Source of the DNA: Nocardia carnea NBRC 14403
Lineage (GTDB): Bacteria; Actinomycetota; Actinomycetes; Mycobacteriales; Mycobacteriaceae
NCBI RefSeq assembly: GCF_000308515.1
Contig: NZ_BAFV01000125.1
Span: 99,937 to 163,936, forward strand
DNA: 64,000 nucleotides
Reading direction: 5' to 3'
Part shown: positions 1-8,340 of the stretch, piece after piece
Layout of the letters: every line of letters begins with the position of its first letter
Numbering within the stretch: the stretch's first letter is position 1
Program-made: the position numbers and the translations under genes
Notes under the pieces: model-generated
What the model was told of the DNA's origin: nothing
What the model saw: only the letters and a program-made list of their open reading frames with translations
Database searches by the model: none

Positions 1-944
1 AGGGTGCGCCCGGCGAACCAGTCGATCGTGCGGCGCAGCCCCTCGGCACGGTCGACCCGCGGCTCCCAGCCGAGTTCACGTCGTGCCAAGGTGATATCCG
101 GACACCGGCGTTGCGGGTCGTCGACTGCGCCGTCGATGTACTCCAATGCGGACCGGCTCCCGAGCGCCGCGCGGATCTGTTCGGCCAGCGATCGCACGGA
201 CAGTTCGTGCGGGTTGCCGATGTTCACCGGACCGGGATGCCCGGAGTTCGCCAGCGCGTGCAGCCCGCGCACCGTGTCCTCGACATAACAGAGCGACCGC
301 GTCTGCTCGCCGGTCCCGGCGACGGTCAGCGGTGCCCCCGCCAACGCCTGGGCGATGAAGGTGGGCACCATCCGGCCGTCGTCGGCCCGCATCCTGGGCC
401 CGTAGGTGTTGAAGATCCGGGCGATCGCCGTGTTCGCGCCGCGCTCGCGGCGGTAGGCCATGGTCAGCGCCTCGGCGTACCGTTTCGCTTCGTCGTAGAC
501 ACTGCGCGGGCCCACCGGATTCACATGACCCCAATAGCTCTCGGGCTGCGGATGGACACCCGGATCGCCGTACACCTCGCTCGTGGAGGCCAGCACGAAC
601 CGGGCACAGTGGCGTTCCGCGAGCTCGAGCGCATTGGCCGTGCCCAGCGATCCCGCCCGCAGCGTCTCGAGCGGCAGACGGAGGTAATCCGGCGGGGAAG
701 CGGCGGACGCGAGATGGAAGACGATATCGACGCAACCGATCTCGGGAAACGGCTCGGTCACATCGTGGCGGACGAATTCGAAGCCCGGCCGGTCCAGCAG
801 GGCGGCGATATTGTCCGGTGCCGAGGTCGCGAAATTATCGAGCGCGAGGGCGGCCGTACCGGTATCGAGCAGATGCGCGCACAGATGCGAACCGACGAAA
901 CCGGCACCGCCGGTCACCAGCGCACGTTCACGGTCTCGGGCCAT
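1..944 (-). CDS. NAD-dependent epimerase/dehydratase, UDP-glucuronate decarboxylase-like (3' end outside window)
   Basis: Extended short-chain dehydrogenase that probably acts on a nucleotide sugar in the cytosol. Seen: the NAD-binding glycine motif GGAGFVG at residues 12-18, TSEVYGD near 121-127 and the catalytic YDEAK at 150-154. The stretch SYWGHVNPVGPRSVYDEAKR is close to the UDP-glucuronate decarboxylase (UXS) pattern, so UDP-xylose synthesis is the best specific guess; another 4,6-dehydratase or 4-epimerase is possible. The ATG at 944 begins MARDRERALVTGG. The frame is open to base 1, giving about 314 codons, so only the C-terminal end is missing. It is the third gene of a minus-strand series behind two GT4 glycosyltransferases, 84 bases after the second, which fits supply of a sugar donor for a surface glycan. 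Confidence 0.85.
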   Translation of the reverse strand, partial: MARDRERALVTGGAGFVGSHLCAHLLDTGTAALALDNFATSAPDNIAALLDRPGFEFVRHDVTEPFPEIGCVDIVFHLASAASPPDYLRLPLETLRAGSLGTANALELAERHCARFVLASTSEVYGDPGVHPQPESYWGHVNPVGPRSVYDEAKRYAEALTMAYRRERGANTAIARIFNTYGPRMRADDGRMVPTFIAQALAGAPLTVAGTGEQTRSLCYVEDTVRGLHALANSGHPGPVNIGNPHELSVRSLAEQIRAALGSRSALEYIDGAVDDPQRRCPDITLARRELGWEPRVDRAEGLRRTIDWFAGRT

Positions 945-1028
945 ATCCACTCCTACCCGGGCAGCGGGGCCGCCGATCGGTCGGCGGGATCCTGTTGTCT
1001 GCCCTGACTCGTCACGGGTGTGCGGTTG

Positions 1029-2249
1029 TTATTGGGCCTGTTCCCGCTCTGCTCCGGCAGTCGCGGTGGCAGCGGCCACCCGGTGGTAAGCGCGGAGGGT
1101 CTCCACGGTGATCCGATCCCACGAATAGCGTGTCCGGACACGATCACGCCCGGCACGGCCGAACCGCTGCCTGGTCGCCGGCGAATCCAGCAGTTCGCGT
1201 ACCGCGTCGGCCAGCTCGTCGGGTGCCTGCGGGGTGACCAGCGTTCCGGTGACACCGTCGACCACCGTGTCGGTCAGGCCGCCCACCGCCGCCGCCACCA
1301 CGGGGACTCCGCAGGCCATGGCCTCGAGCGGGGTGATGCCGAACGGTTCGTACCACGGGGTGCAGGCAGCCACATCCGCCGAGCGCAGCAGCGGGGCCAT
1401 ATCCTCCCGCGGCACCTGACCGAGCAGCCGCACCCGGTCGCGGACGCCGAGCTCGTCCGCCAGGGCCAGCAGCCGGATCGCCTCCGGATCGTCGGCGAGA
1501 TTGCCGTCGTCCGGTCCGCCGACGAGCAGCAGCTCGGTATCGTGCAGCCCGGTGAGCGCGGTGATCGCGATATCGAAACCCTTCCGCGGCACCAGCCGCC
1601 CGACACTGACCATGCGATACCGTCCCGACCGGGGCGCGCGCGGACCGTCCGGAGTGAACCGCTCGAGGTCGACACCGCAGGGGATCACCGAGGTCCGGGT
1701 CCGCGGCAGGCCCAGACGGGCCAGTTCGAACACCTCGTCGGTGCAGGTCGCGATCACCCGGTCGGCCTGTTCGGCGATACGCCGTTCGAGTTCGACCCGG
1801 CCGGCCGGACTGGTGTCCTTCGAGCCCTGGTAGCGGCGCTTCACCACCCCGAGCGCGTGGAATGTCTGCAGCATCGGGATACCGAGCGGCCGGCTGGCGG
1901 CGAGGGTGGCAAGCCCGGACATCCAGAAATGCGCATGCGCCACATCGGGTGGCCGGTGCTGCCATTCGGCGCGCAGATACGCACCGAACTCGTCCATATG
2001 CGGGAGGAGTTCATCCTTGGGCAGCGGCTGCGGCGGGCCCGCCGGGACCCGGGTCACCCGGTATCCCTGTGCGGTCGTCACGGTGCGCGGCTCATCGGGC
2101 TGTTCGCGACGGGTGTAGACGGTGACGTCGTACCCTCGCCGGGAAAGACCCGCGGCCAGTTCGGCGACATGGACGTTCTGCCCGCCGGCGTCGACACCGC
2201 CCAGCGCGGCGAGGGGGCTGGCGTGTTCGGATACCATCGCGATCTTCAT
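1029..2249 (-). CDS. GT4 family glycosyltransferase (GT-B fold)
   Basis: Retaining glycosyltransferase of 406 aa that transfers a sugar from a nucleotide donor. The N-terminus MKIAMVSEHASPLAALGG followed by DAGGQNVHVAELA is the acceptor-side Rossmann start seen in MshA- and sucrose-phosphate-synthase-like GT4 enzymes. The donor domain has VGRLVPRKGFDIAI and the EX7E motif at E301-E309 (EPFGITPLE). The frame is open further upstream, but homologous sequence starts at the ATG at 2249, 43 bases after the stop of the preceding GT4 gene. Acceptor and sugar are unknown. MshA (mycothiol) is unlikely because the neighbours are surface-glycan genes, though this cannot be excluded from sequence alone. 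Confidence 0.85.
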   Translation of the reverse strand: MKIAMVSEHASPLAALGGVDAGGQNVHVAELAAGLSRRGYDVTVYTRREQPDEPRTVTTAQGYRVTRVPAGPPQPLPKDELLPHMDEFGAYLRAEWQHRPPDVAHAHFWMSGLATLAASRPLGIPMLQTFHALGVVKRRYQGSKDTSPAGRVELERRIAEQADRVIATCTDEVFELARLGLPRTRTSVIPCGVDLERFTPDGPRAPRSGRYRMVSVGRLVPRKGFDIAITALTGLHDTELLLVGGPDDGNLADDPEAIRLLALADELGVRDRVRLLGQVPREDMAPLLRSADVAACTPWYEPFGITPLEAMACGVPVVAAAVGGLTDTVVDGVTGTLVTPQAPDELADAVRELLDSPATRQRFGRAGRDRVRTRYSWDRITVETLRAYHRVAAATATAGAEREQAQ

Positions 2250-2292
2250 CGGTACGCCCTTTCCGACCCGGCTCGAGGCCTCGAGTATTCGG

Positions 2293-3264
2293 CTAGGTGA
2301 CTTCGGCGAGCAGCACATCCCACCGGCGCAGGAAGGCGCCGAGCCCGTAGTGCTCCAGAGCGAACTGCCGGCCCGACTTACCCGCCAGGACCGCCAGATC
2401 GGGTTCATGCAGAAATTCGTGGAACTTCGCAGTGAGGGCCGCGATATCGGTGGAGGTCGCACCGGCCTCCGGCGGTACCGCGGCGACCGCCTCGGTGGTG
2501 GCGAGGGCGACCACCGGCATACCCAGGTGCATGGCTTCGAGCAGCGACAGGCCCAGGGAGGTCCACCGCGCGGTGTGCAGATAGACCCGCCGCCGCGCCA
2601 TCTCGGCATGCAGTTCGGTCTGGGCGAAATCGCCGATACCGCGCACCGGATGCAGGGTGGGCGCCGCCGGGGTGAACTCGCCGGCGCCGATCCCGTACAG
2701 ATCGACCGGCCCGGCCCGGGCGAAATCGGCCAGCAGATCGCTACCGGTGACCCGCGCGCGGCGCCGGGCCTCGTTGATCAGCGCGACCCCGTGCGGTAAC
2801 TCCCCGGTGTAGAGCGCGCCGGGGTCCACGATGCCGTGCGGTACCACGCTGGTCGGCGCGCGTCCGCTGTCCCACATCAGCTCGTTGAAATGGGTGACGT
2901 GCACGAGCGGGATATCGGTGCGGTCGGCCAGCGGATGCCGACTGGTGGCCGCCCCGTCGCGGGGAGCATTGTGCTCGACATAGATCGCCGGGATATCGAC
3001 ACCCGGCCGGCGGCCCAGCCAGCGTTCGGTGAGGTCGATTTCCTCGGGCCGCTGCAGCACGACCACGTCGGGTTCGGCCATGCGAAGTGCGTCCGCGGGG
3101 ACCTCTTCGGCGGCCGGCCAGTCGCGGCCGCACCGGCCCCGGCCCCACGGTCCGCCGCCCGCCACCACCGGCAGCAGATATCGGTGCCGGCCTCGGACGA
3201 ACGATGTGGTCCACGAGCCGTGGACATGCCAGAGCAGAACCCTGAGCTGCCTCGTCTCGATCAT
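2293..3264 (-). CDS. GT4-like glycosyltransferase
   Basis: Protein of 323 aa beginning MIETRQLRVLLWHVHGSW. It has a GT-B C-terminal half: YLHTARWTSLGLSLLEAMHLG followed by a PVVAL strand is the donor-binding part of a GT4 enzyme, and the second half of the EX7E motif is visible (LLEAMHLGMP) while the first Glu is replaced in this reading. It is shorter than the neighbouring GT4 (406 aa). The WHVHGSWTTSFV start and the KxGRQFALEHYGLGAFLRRW tail resemble GT4 enzymes of actinobacterial glycan clusters. It is the first gene of the minus-strand series and is divergent from the aldehyde dehydrogenase; 124 bases separate the two starts. Substrate unknown. I chose the ATG at 3264; more N-terminal sequence in the same frame does not look like protein. 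Confidence 0.78.
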   Translation of the reverse strand: MIETRQLRVLLWHVHGSWTTSFVRGRHRYLLPVVAGGGPWGRGRCGRDWPAAEEVPADALRMAEPDVVVLQRPEEIDLTERWLGRRPGVDIPAIYVEHNAPRDGAATSRHPLADRTDIPLVHVTHFNELMWDSGRAPTSVVPHGIVDPGALYTGELPHGVALINEARRRARVTGSDLLADFARAGPVDLYGIGAGEFTPAAPTLHPVRGIGDFAQTELHAEMARRRVYLHTARWTSLGLSLLEAMHLGMPVVALATTEAVAAVPPEAGATSTDIAALTAKFHEFLHEPDLAVLAGKSGRQFALEHYGLGAFLRRWDVLLAEVT

Positions 3265-3388
3265 GTCGGTAGCTCTTGCCGGTTCTCGCCGGTTCAAACC
3301 TTCCGCTATCCAGCGGCAGATACCGATCGTTTCCCGCGCGGCCGGGCAGCGGTGTTTGAACCGGCCGTTCTCGGCAAAGCCGGGAGGC

Positions 3389-4780
3389 ATGAGCGGACCG
3401 AGCACTGTCACAGAACCCATCCGGTACCCGGTAACCGACACGATCGAGATCATCGACCCGGCCACGGGCGGCGCCGTGGGCATGATCCCCATGACCGGAA
3501 TCGCGGAAGTGGATCAGCGGGTCGCCGTCGCCCGCCGCGCGCAATCGCACTGGGCGCGCACCCCGGCGGCCGAACGTGCCGCGGCGCTACGTGCGGGTGC
3601 GGGCCGGCTCCGGGCACGCGCCGACGAGATCGCCGCGCTCGCCGAATCCGAAACCGGTCGCCCGCGGGCCGAGGGCGCCGAGGGAATTGCCGCCGGTGCG
3701 GCGACCTTGGAACAGTACGCCGAACTCGGCCCGGTCCACCGGGGCCGCAGCCTGCAGGGCGATATCGACGCCACCGATCTGATGGTGTGGGAACCGCGCG
3801 GCGTGGTCGTGGCGCTGACACCGTGGAACGATCCCGTCGCGGTGTCCTGCGGTCTGCTCGGCGCCGCCCTGGTCACCGGTAACACGGTGCTGTACAAGCC
3901 GAGCGAACGCGCCCCGCATACCGGCGCCGTGCTGGGTGAACTCCTCGCGGACATGCTGCCGGACGGGGTACTGCAGATATTGCAGGGCGACGGCACCGTC
4001 GGCGCGGCCCTGGCCGCTCATCACGATATCGACCTCATCGCACATGTCGGCAGTACCGCTGCGGGCCGGTCGATCGCCCGGAGCGCAGCCGCGACCGGCG
4101 CGCATGTGCTGCTGGAGAACGGCGGTAACGATGCGTTCGTCGTCGACGCCGATGTGGATCCGGAATGGGCCGCGGAACAGGCCGCGCTCGGCGCCTTCGC
4201 CAACTCCGGGCAGATCTGCGTTGCCGTGGAACGAATTTTCGTCCACGAGGCGATCGCCGAACCCTTCCTGGCAGCGCTGGCCGGCGCCGCCCGCTCCTGG
4301 ACCCCGGCCCCACTGGTCGATCGCCGCCATCGCGAGCAGGTACACGCTCAGGTGCGTGCAGCGGTGGCCGACGGCGCCCGGGCGTTGACGGGCGGGACCG
4401 TGCCGGACGGACCCGGTGCCCACTACCCGGCGACAGTTCTGACCGGCTGCACCCCCGCGATGCGGGTCATGCGCGAGGAAACCTTCGGTCCGGTCGCATC
4501 CGTACGGGTCGTCCCGACATTCGACCAGGGGCTCGCCGAAGCCGCACGAGACGACTACGGGCTCGCGGCGACCGTTCTCACCTCCTCGATGGCCAACGCC
4601 CAAACCGCGTGGCGGCAGCTGCCGGTCGGCACGGTGAAGATCAACGCGGTGTTCGGTGGCGCGCCCGGCGGCGCCGCCCACCCCCGCGGCGCCAGCGGGA
4701 GCGGCTACGGCTACGGCCCCGAACTACTCGACGAGATGACCCTGACGAAGGTTGTCCACCTGCAACCGCCACCCCGGTGA
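3389..4780 (+). CDS. Aldehyde dehydrogenase family protein
   Basis: NAD(P)-dependent oxidation of an aldehyde to an acid. The 463-aa length is typical. Catalytic Cys277 lies in SGQICVAV and the general base Glu243 in LLENGGNDA, where most relatives have ELGGK. The cofactor loop TPWNDPVAV is at 144-152 and the EETFGPVASV motif is in the C-terminal half. The ATG at 3389 sits only one base after a GGGAGG purine run, too close for an ideal ribosome binding site, so a start slightly upstream (TTG) is possible. It opens the plus-strand arm of the glycan locus and is followed by a 280-base gap. The substrate could be a sugar-derived or fatty aldehyde. Confidence 0.88.
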   Translation: MSGPSTVTEPIRYPVTDTIEIIDPATGGAVGMIPMTGIAEVDQRVAVARRAQSHWARTPAAERAAALRAGAGRLRARADEIAALAESETGRPRAEGAEGIAAGAATLEQYAELGPVHRGRSLQGDIDATDLMVWEPRGVVVALTPWNDPVAVSCGLLGAALVTGNTVLYKPSERAPHTGAVLGELLADMLPDGVLQILQGDGTVGAALAAHHDIDLIAHVGSTAAGRSIARSAAATGAHVLLENGGNDAFVVDADVDPEWAAEQAALGAFANSGQICVAVERIFVHEAIAEPFLAALAGAARSWTPAPLVDRRHREQVHAQVRAAVADGARALTGGTVPDGPGAHYPATVLTGCTPAMRVMREETFGPVASVRVVPTFDQGLAEAARDDYGLAATVLTSSMANAQTAWRQLPVGTVKINAVFGGAPGGAAHPRGASGSGYGYGPELLDEMTLTKVVHLQPPPR

Positions 4781-5060
4781 TCGGTCCGGTGCCGGACTGT
4801 TGCAGCGGCGCTCTGCCGCCGGTGCCAGCGGGCTGCACCGGGCCCGGTCACGTGGGCCTCGTCCGGCGTGAACAAATCGCAGACTCGGTGGTCGATCGGG
4901 CACACATGCGCGGCCCGCGGCCCACTGCCGGGCGGGCAGCGCCCCGAAACCGACAACACTCGACCGTGATGCGATCGCCGCTCGCGGCAGACGTCGTGCG
5001 GCAGGGGCCGGATCACTGTGCTGCACCGGTGGCCGGATTGGCGCGGGGCGAACCGGGTAA
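4781..5060. other. Non-coding gap between aldehyde dehydrogenase and pyruvyltransferase-like gene
   Basis: About 280 bases without a convincing gene. A short stem (GCGGC, 5-base loop, GCCGC) lies just after the aldehyde dehydrogenase stop and could be a weak terminator. I see no good -10/-35 pair and no ribosome binding site for a small gene. Confidence 0.4.
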
Positions 5061-5957
5061 GTGCGCACCATGCGCGTACTGGTGACCGGATGGTCCAGCT
5101 TTGTGCACGGGGAAGCGACGGCCGGGGATGTGCTGAGCATGCGCCGCGTCGGCGAGACCTTGGCCGGGGCCGGGATTCCGTACGAGACAGCGTGGAGTCC
5201 CGGGTTCCGGCCCGAGGCACTGCACCTCGACGATGCCGACTCCGGCCGCTACTCGCATCTCGTATTCGTCTGCGGCCCGGCGCACGGCGAACAGGTCCGT
5301 ACCCTGCACGAACGATATGCGAGCTGCCGCCGCATCGCCGTCGGTGTCACGGTAGTCGACCCCGCCGATGCGACGGTCACCGGATTCCACCGCGTGCTGC
5401 CGCGCGACGACCCGGGCACTGCGCGGCCGGATATGTCGGTATCGGCGAGCACCGGCACCGTTCCGGTGATCGGCGTGGTCTTCGCCCCCGGACAGGCGGA
5501 ATACGGGCCGGCGCGTCGGCACCGATCGGTGCACGAGGCATTGGAGCGCTGGTTGAACGGTCTGGACTGCGCCCGATTACCGCTGGACACCCGGCTCGCC
5601 GGCGACGATTGGCGCCACTGCCGCACCCCCGACCAGCTCGCCTCGGTTTTCGCGCGTCTGGACGCGGTGGTCACCACCCGGCTTCACGGTCTCGTGTTCG
5701 CCTTGCGGGCCGGTGTCCCCGTTCTGGCAGTGGACCCGGTAGCCGGTGGCGGAAAGGTGACCGCGCAGGCGGCTGCCCTGGGCTGGCCCGCCCTGATTCC
5801 CGCAGAACAAGCTCTCGACACCGATGTGGTCGACCACTGGTGGGAATGGTGCCTATCGGCCGCGGGTCGCAAACACGCCCGCCGCAACGAGTTCCCGGCC
5901 GCCGATTCCCTGGCGTCCGCTCTGCTCGACGAACTACTGCCGGGACGTTCCGCATGA
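5061..5957 (+). CDS. Polysaccharide pyruvyl transferase-like protein
   Basis: Protein of 298 aa with a GT-B-like layout. The segment TTRLHGLVFALRAGVPVLAV (residues 205-224) matches the signature of the polysaccharide pyruvyl transferase family, which adds pyruvate ketals to sugars of surface polymers. The N-terminal strand MRVLVTGWSSFVHGE also fits. Two starts are possible: GTG at 5061, used here, and ATG at 5070, which removes three residues; neither has a clear ribosome binding site. Its stop overlaps the next start in an ATGA (5954-5957), so it is translationally coupled to the GT2 gene. Pyruvylation itself is inference; some family members have other roles. Confidence 0.72.
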   Translation: MRTMRVLVTGWSSFVHGEATAGDVLSMRRVGETLAGAGIPYETAWSPGFRPEALHLDDADSGRYSHLVFVCGPAHGEQVRTLHERYASCRRIAVGVTVVDPADATVTGFHRVLPRDDPGTARPDMSVSASTGTVPVIGVVFAPGQAEYGPARRHRSVHEALERWLNGLDCARLPLDTRLAGDDWRHCRTPDQLASVFARLDAVVTTRLHGLVFALRAGVPVLAVDPVAGGGKVTAQAAALGWPALIPAEQALDTDVVDHWWEWCLSAAGRKHARRNEFPAADSLASALLDELLPGRSA

Positions 5958-7375
5958 GCCAGCCCGGCAACACGACGCAAGGCCACCCACCACGGCCCAC
6001 CACCGACAGCGCTGCCGAAACCGTGGCCGGCACCGGCGCAGGGGCGGGCCGAAAGGACTCTGCGCCGGTAAGGGCCGATGGCGGTCCGGAGACCCCTGCC
6101 GGTGACGGATCGCAAGCTGCCGTTGCCGAAAGCCCGGACATCGCCGTCGGCCGCGCGACCAGGACCACGGTTGGTTCCGAGGGCAGTGGACATGCCGCCG
6201 AGGCAGGGACATCCGGTGGTGTCTGGGCGGAGAAGTCCATGCGCGACAGCGAGACAGCCGCGAAAGACGACCGAACAGCGGCCGCTATCGGCCGGGGACA
6301 AGAAGCAGCAGCCTGCGGAAACGCGGCGAGGGAGGTGGGTGTCGGCCTCGAAGACACAGGCAGCGACGAATCCGGTTCCGCGATCGGCTCCGAACCAGAA
6401 CCCCGGCTCGGCGGCACCTCCGGGCCTGTTGTCGCCGAGGGGATGGGTACCGTGGCGGACAGGGCGATGACCGCGGCCGGCGAGTCAGGTCGTGTCGCCG
6501 GTGGACGAGCGCGCACCACGGTGGTGATCGCGACCCGGAACCGAGCCCCCGAACTGGCGCGCACCCTGACCGAGCTCCGGACGCTGCGGCCGTGTCCGGA
6601 GATCATGGTGCTGGACAATGCGTCCGACGACGACACCGCTGCCGTGGCCGCAGCATTCCCCGGCGTGACGGTGATCCGCCTGCCGCGCAATCTCGGTGCG
6701 GCGGCTCGCAATCTCGGCGTCGAAAAAGCTCACACACCGTATGTCGCGTTCAGCGACGATGACTCATGGTGGGCCGGTGAGGCATTGACCCGCGCGGAAA
6801 AGCTGTTCGACGCCTGCCCGAGGCTCGGTCTGGTCGCGGGCCGCACCCTCGTCGGTGCCGCCGACCGGGACGATCCCGTCAACGAATTGATGGCGAACAG
6901 CCCGCTGGGGCCTTCCGCCGACCTGCCGGGACCCTCGATTCTCGGGTTTCTCGCCTGCGCGGCGATCGTGCGCAAGGAGGCCTACCTGGGAGTCGGCGGG
7001 TTCAGCCCGCTGCTGCATTTCGGCGCCGAGGAAAAACTGCTGGCGCTCGATCTGGCCGCGTCCGGTTGGCAGCTCTGCTATGTGGCCGATATCCGCGCCC
7101 ACCATCACCCTTCGGCGCAGCGGCCGCCGTCGCAGTGGCGCCGGCGCGCCGAACAGCGCAACAACGCGTTGATCACCTGGATGCGCCGCCCGCTGCGGAG
7201 GTGTGCGGCGGAAACGGCCCGCCTGCTCGCACGCGCCGTCCGGGAGCCACGGACGGCCCCGGTGGTGGCCGGAGTTCTGCGTCGGTTGCCGTGGGCGCTG
7301 GCGCAGCGGCGCCGGCTGCCACCGGAGGTCGAGCGGGGTGCCGCAACGCTGGAACTCGCCGAGGAAAGGAAGTGA
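5954..7375 (+). CDS. GT2 family glycosyltransferase with long low-complexity N-terminal extension
   Basis: The frame encodes 473 aa. Residues 1-186 are Ala/Gly/Ser/Thr/Glu-rich and show no domain. From residue 188 (TTVVIATRNR) a GT2 (GT-A) domain follows: donor Asp in VLDNASDDDT, the metal-binding triad FSDDDS (DDD at 268-270) and GFSPLLHFGAEEKLLALDL. The ATG at 5954 overlaps the previous stop by 4 bases. The extension uses agg, aca, gca and gga more than neighbouring genes, so it may be poorly conserved, or the true start may be a later codon (ATG near 6467 is in frame, before the GT2 core). Core and C-terminal region are paralogous to the next gene. Cytosolic glycosyl transfer is likely, acceptor unknown. 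Confidence 0.8.
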   Translation: MSQPGNTTQGHPPRPTTDSAAETVAGTGAGAGRKDSAPVRADGGPETPAGDGSQAAVAESPDIAVGRATRTTVGSEGSGHAAEAGTSGGVWAEKSMRDSETAAKDDRTAAAIGRGQEAAACGNAAREVGVGLEDTGSDESGSAIGSEPEPRLGGTSGPVVAEGMGTVADRAMTAAGESGRVAGGRARTTVVIATRNRAPELARTLTELRTLRPCPEIMVLDNASDDDTAAVAAAFPGVTVIRLPRNLGAAARNLGVEKAHTPYVAFSDDDSWWAGEALTRAEKLFDACPRLGLVAGRTLVGAADRDDPVNELMANSPLGPSADLPGPSILGFLACAAIVRKEAYLGVGGFSPLLHFGAEEKLLALDLAASGWQLCYVADIRAHHHPSAQRPPSQWRRRAEQRNNALITWMRRPLRRCAAETARLLARAVREPRTAPVVAGVLRRLPWALAQRRRLPPEVERGAATLELAEERK

Positions 7376-7379
7376 TCGG

Positions 7380-8276
7380 ATGGGCACGGACCGCATCACC
7401 GTGGTGATCATGACCCGCGACCGCCGGGAACAACTGCTCGAAACACTCGCCGAGATGACCACCCTCCCCGACGCGGCGCCGATCATTCTGGTGGACAACG
7501 CGTCCACCGATGGAACAGCCGACGCGGTATCCGCGGCGTTCCCGTCGGTGGAGGTGATCCGGGCATGCGAGAACCTGGGCGCACTCGCCCGCAATCTCGC
7601 CGTGGAGCGAGTGCGCACCCCGTATGTCGCGTTCTGCGACGACGACACCCAGTGGCAGCCGGGGGCCCTCACCCGTGCCGCCGATCTGCTCGACCGGTAT
7701 CCGGGTCTCGGTTCGGTGACCGGGCGCTGCCTGGTCGCCCCCGGCCTGCACGAGGATCCGATCACGCCGGAGTTGCGCGACTCCCCGGTGCCCGGCCCCG
7801 AGTGGCTGCCGGGCCCGGCGCTGCTCGGCGTGATGGCCGCCCTGTCCGCGTTCCGGGTGAGCGCGTTCCGCGAGGTCGGCGGGTTCTCCCGGCGGCTGTG
7901 GTTCGGTGGCGAAGAAGAACTGCTGGCACTCGACCTGGCAGCACACGGCTGGTGGATGTGCTGGATCGAGGACATGGTGATCCACCACGCCCCCTCGGTA
8001 CTCCGGGATTCGACCGGCCGCCGCGGTCTCGGTATCCGGAACACCCTGTGGACGCTGTGGTTACGCCGCCCGGTGCGCAGCGCGGCCCGCCGGACGGCCG
8101 CCGTACTGCGCTCCGCACCTGCCGATGCCGCAACGGCCCGCGCCGTGCTGGCGGCACTGCGCGGAATGCCGTGGGTGGTGCGCGAACGCGAGGTGGTGCC
8201 GGCCGAGGTGGAGGCCGGTCTGGTACTGCTGGAGGAATCCCAGGCGCGTTCACCGGCCCGGCGTTACGTCGGCTGA
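7380..8276 (+). CDS. GT2 family glycosyltransferase (tandem paralogue)
   Basis: Glycosyltransferase of 298 aa. It begins MGTDRITVVIMTRDRREQLL, has ILVDNASTDGT and the DDD metal site at 87-89 (FCDDDT), then GFSRRLWFGGEEELLALDL. It lines up end to end with residues 186-473 of the preceding protein, including the C-terminal WxLRRPVRSAARRTA and PAEVEAG segments, so the pair arose by tandem duplication. Start: ATG at 7380, four bases after the previous stop, with GAAAGGA as ribosome binding site. The pair may add two successive residues of one glycan; that is inference. Confidence 0.88.
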   Translation: MGTDRITVVIMTRDRREQLLETLAEMTTLPDAAPIILVDNASTDGTADAVSAAFPSVEVIRACENLGALARNLAVERVRTPYVAFCDDDTQWQPGALTRAADLLDRYPGLGSVTGRCLVAPGLHEDPITPELRDSPVPGPEWLPGPALLGVMAALSAFRVSAFREVGGFSRRLWFGGEEELLALDLAAHGWWMCWIEDMVIHHAPSVLRDSTGRRGLGIRNTLWTLWLRRPVRSAARRTAAVLRSAPADAATARAVLAALRGMPWVVREREVVPAEVEAGLVLLEESQARSPARRYVG

Positions 8277-8340
8277 ACCGGGTCTGCCGGAGCTGTTCCG
8301 GGCGAAGTGTCGAAGCCCGGGTCCCGGGTATCCGCGCCGC

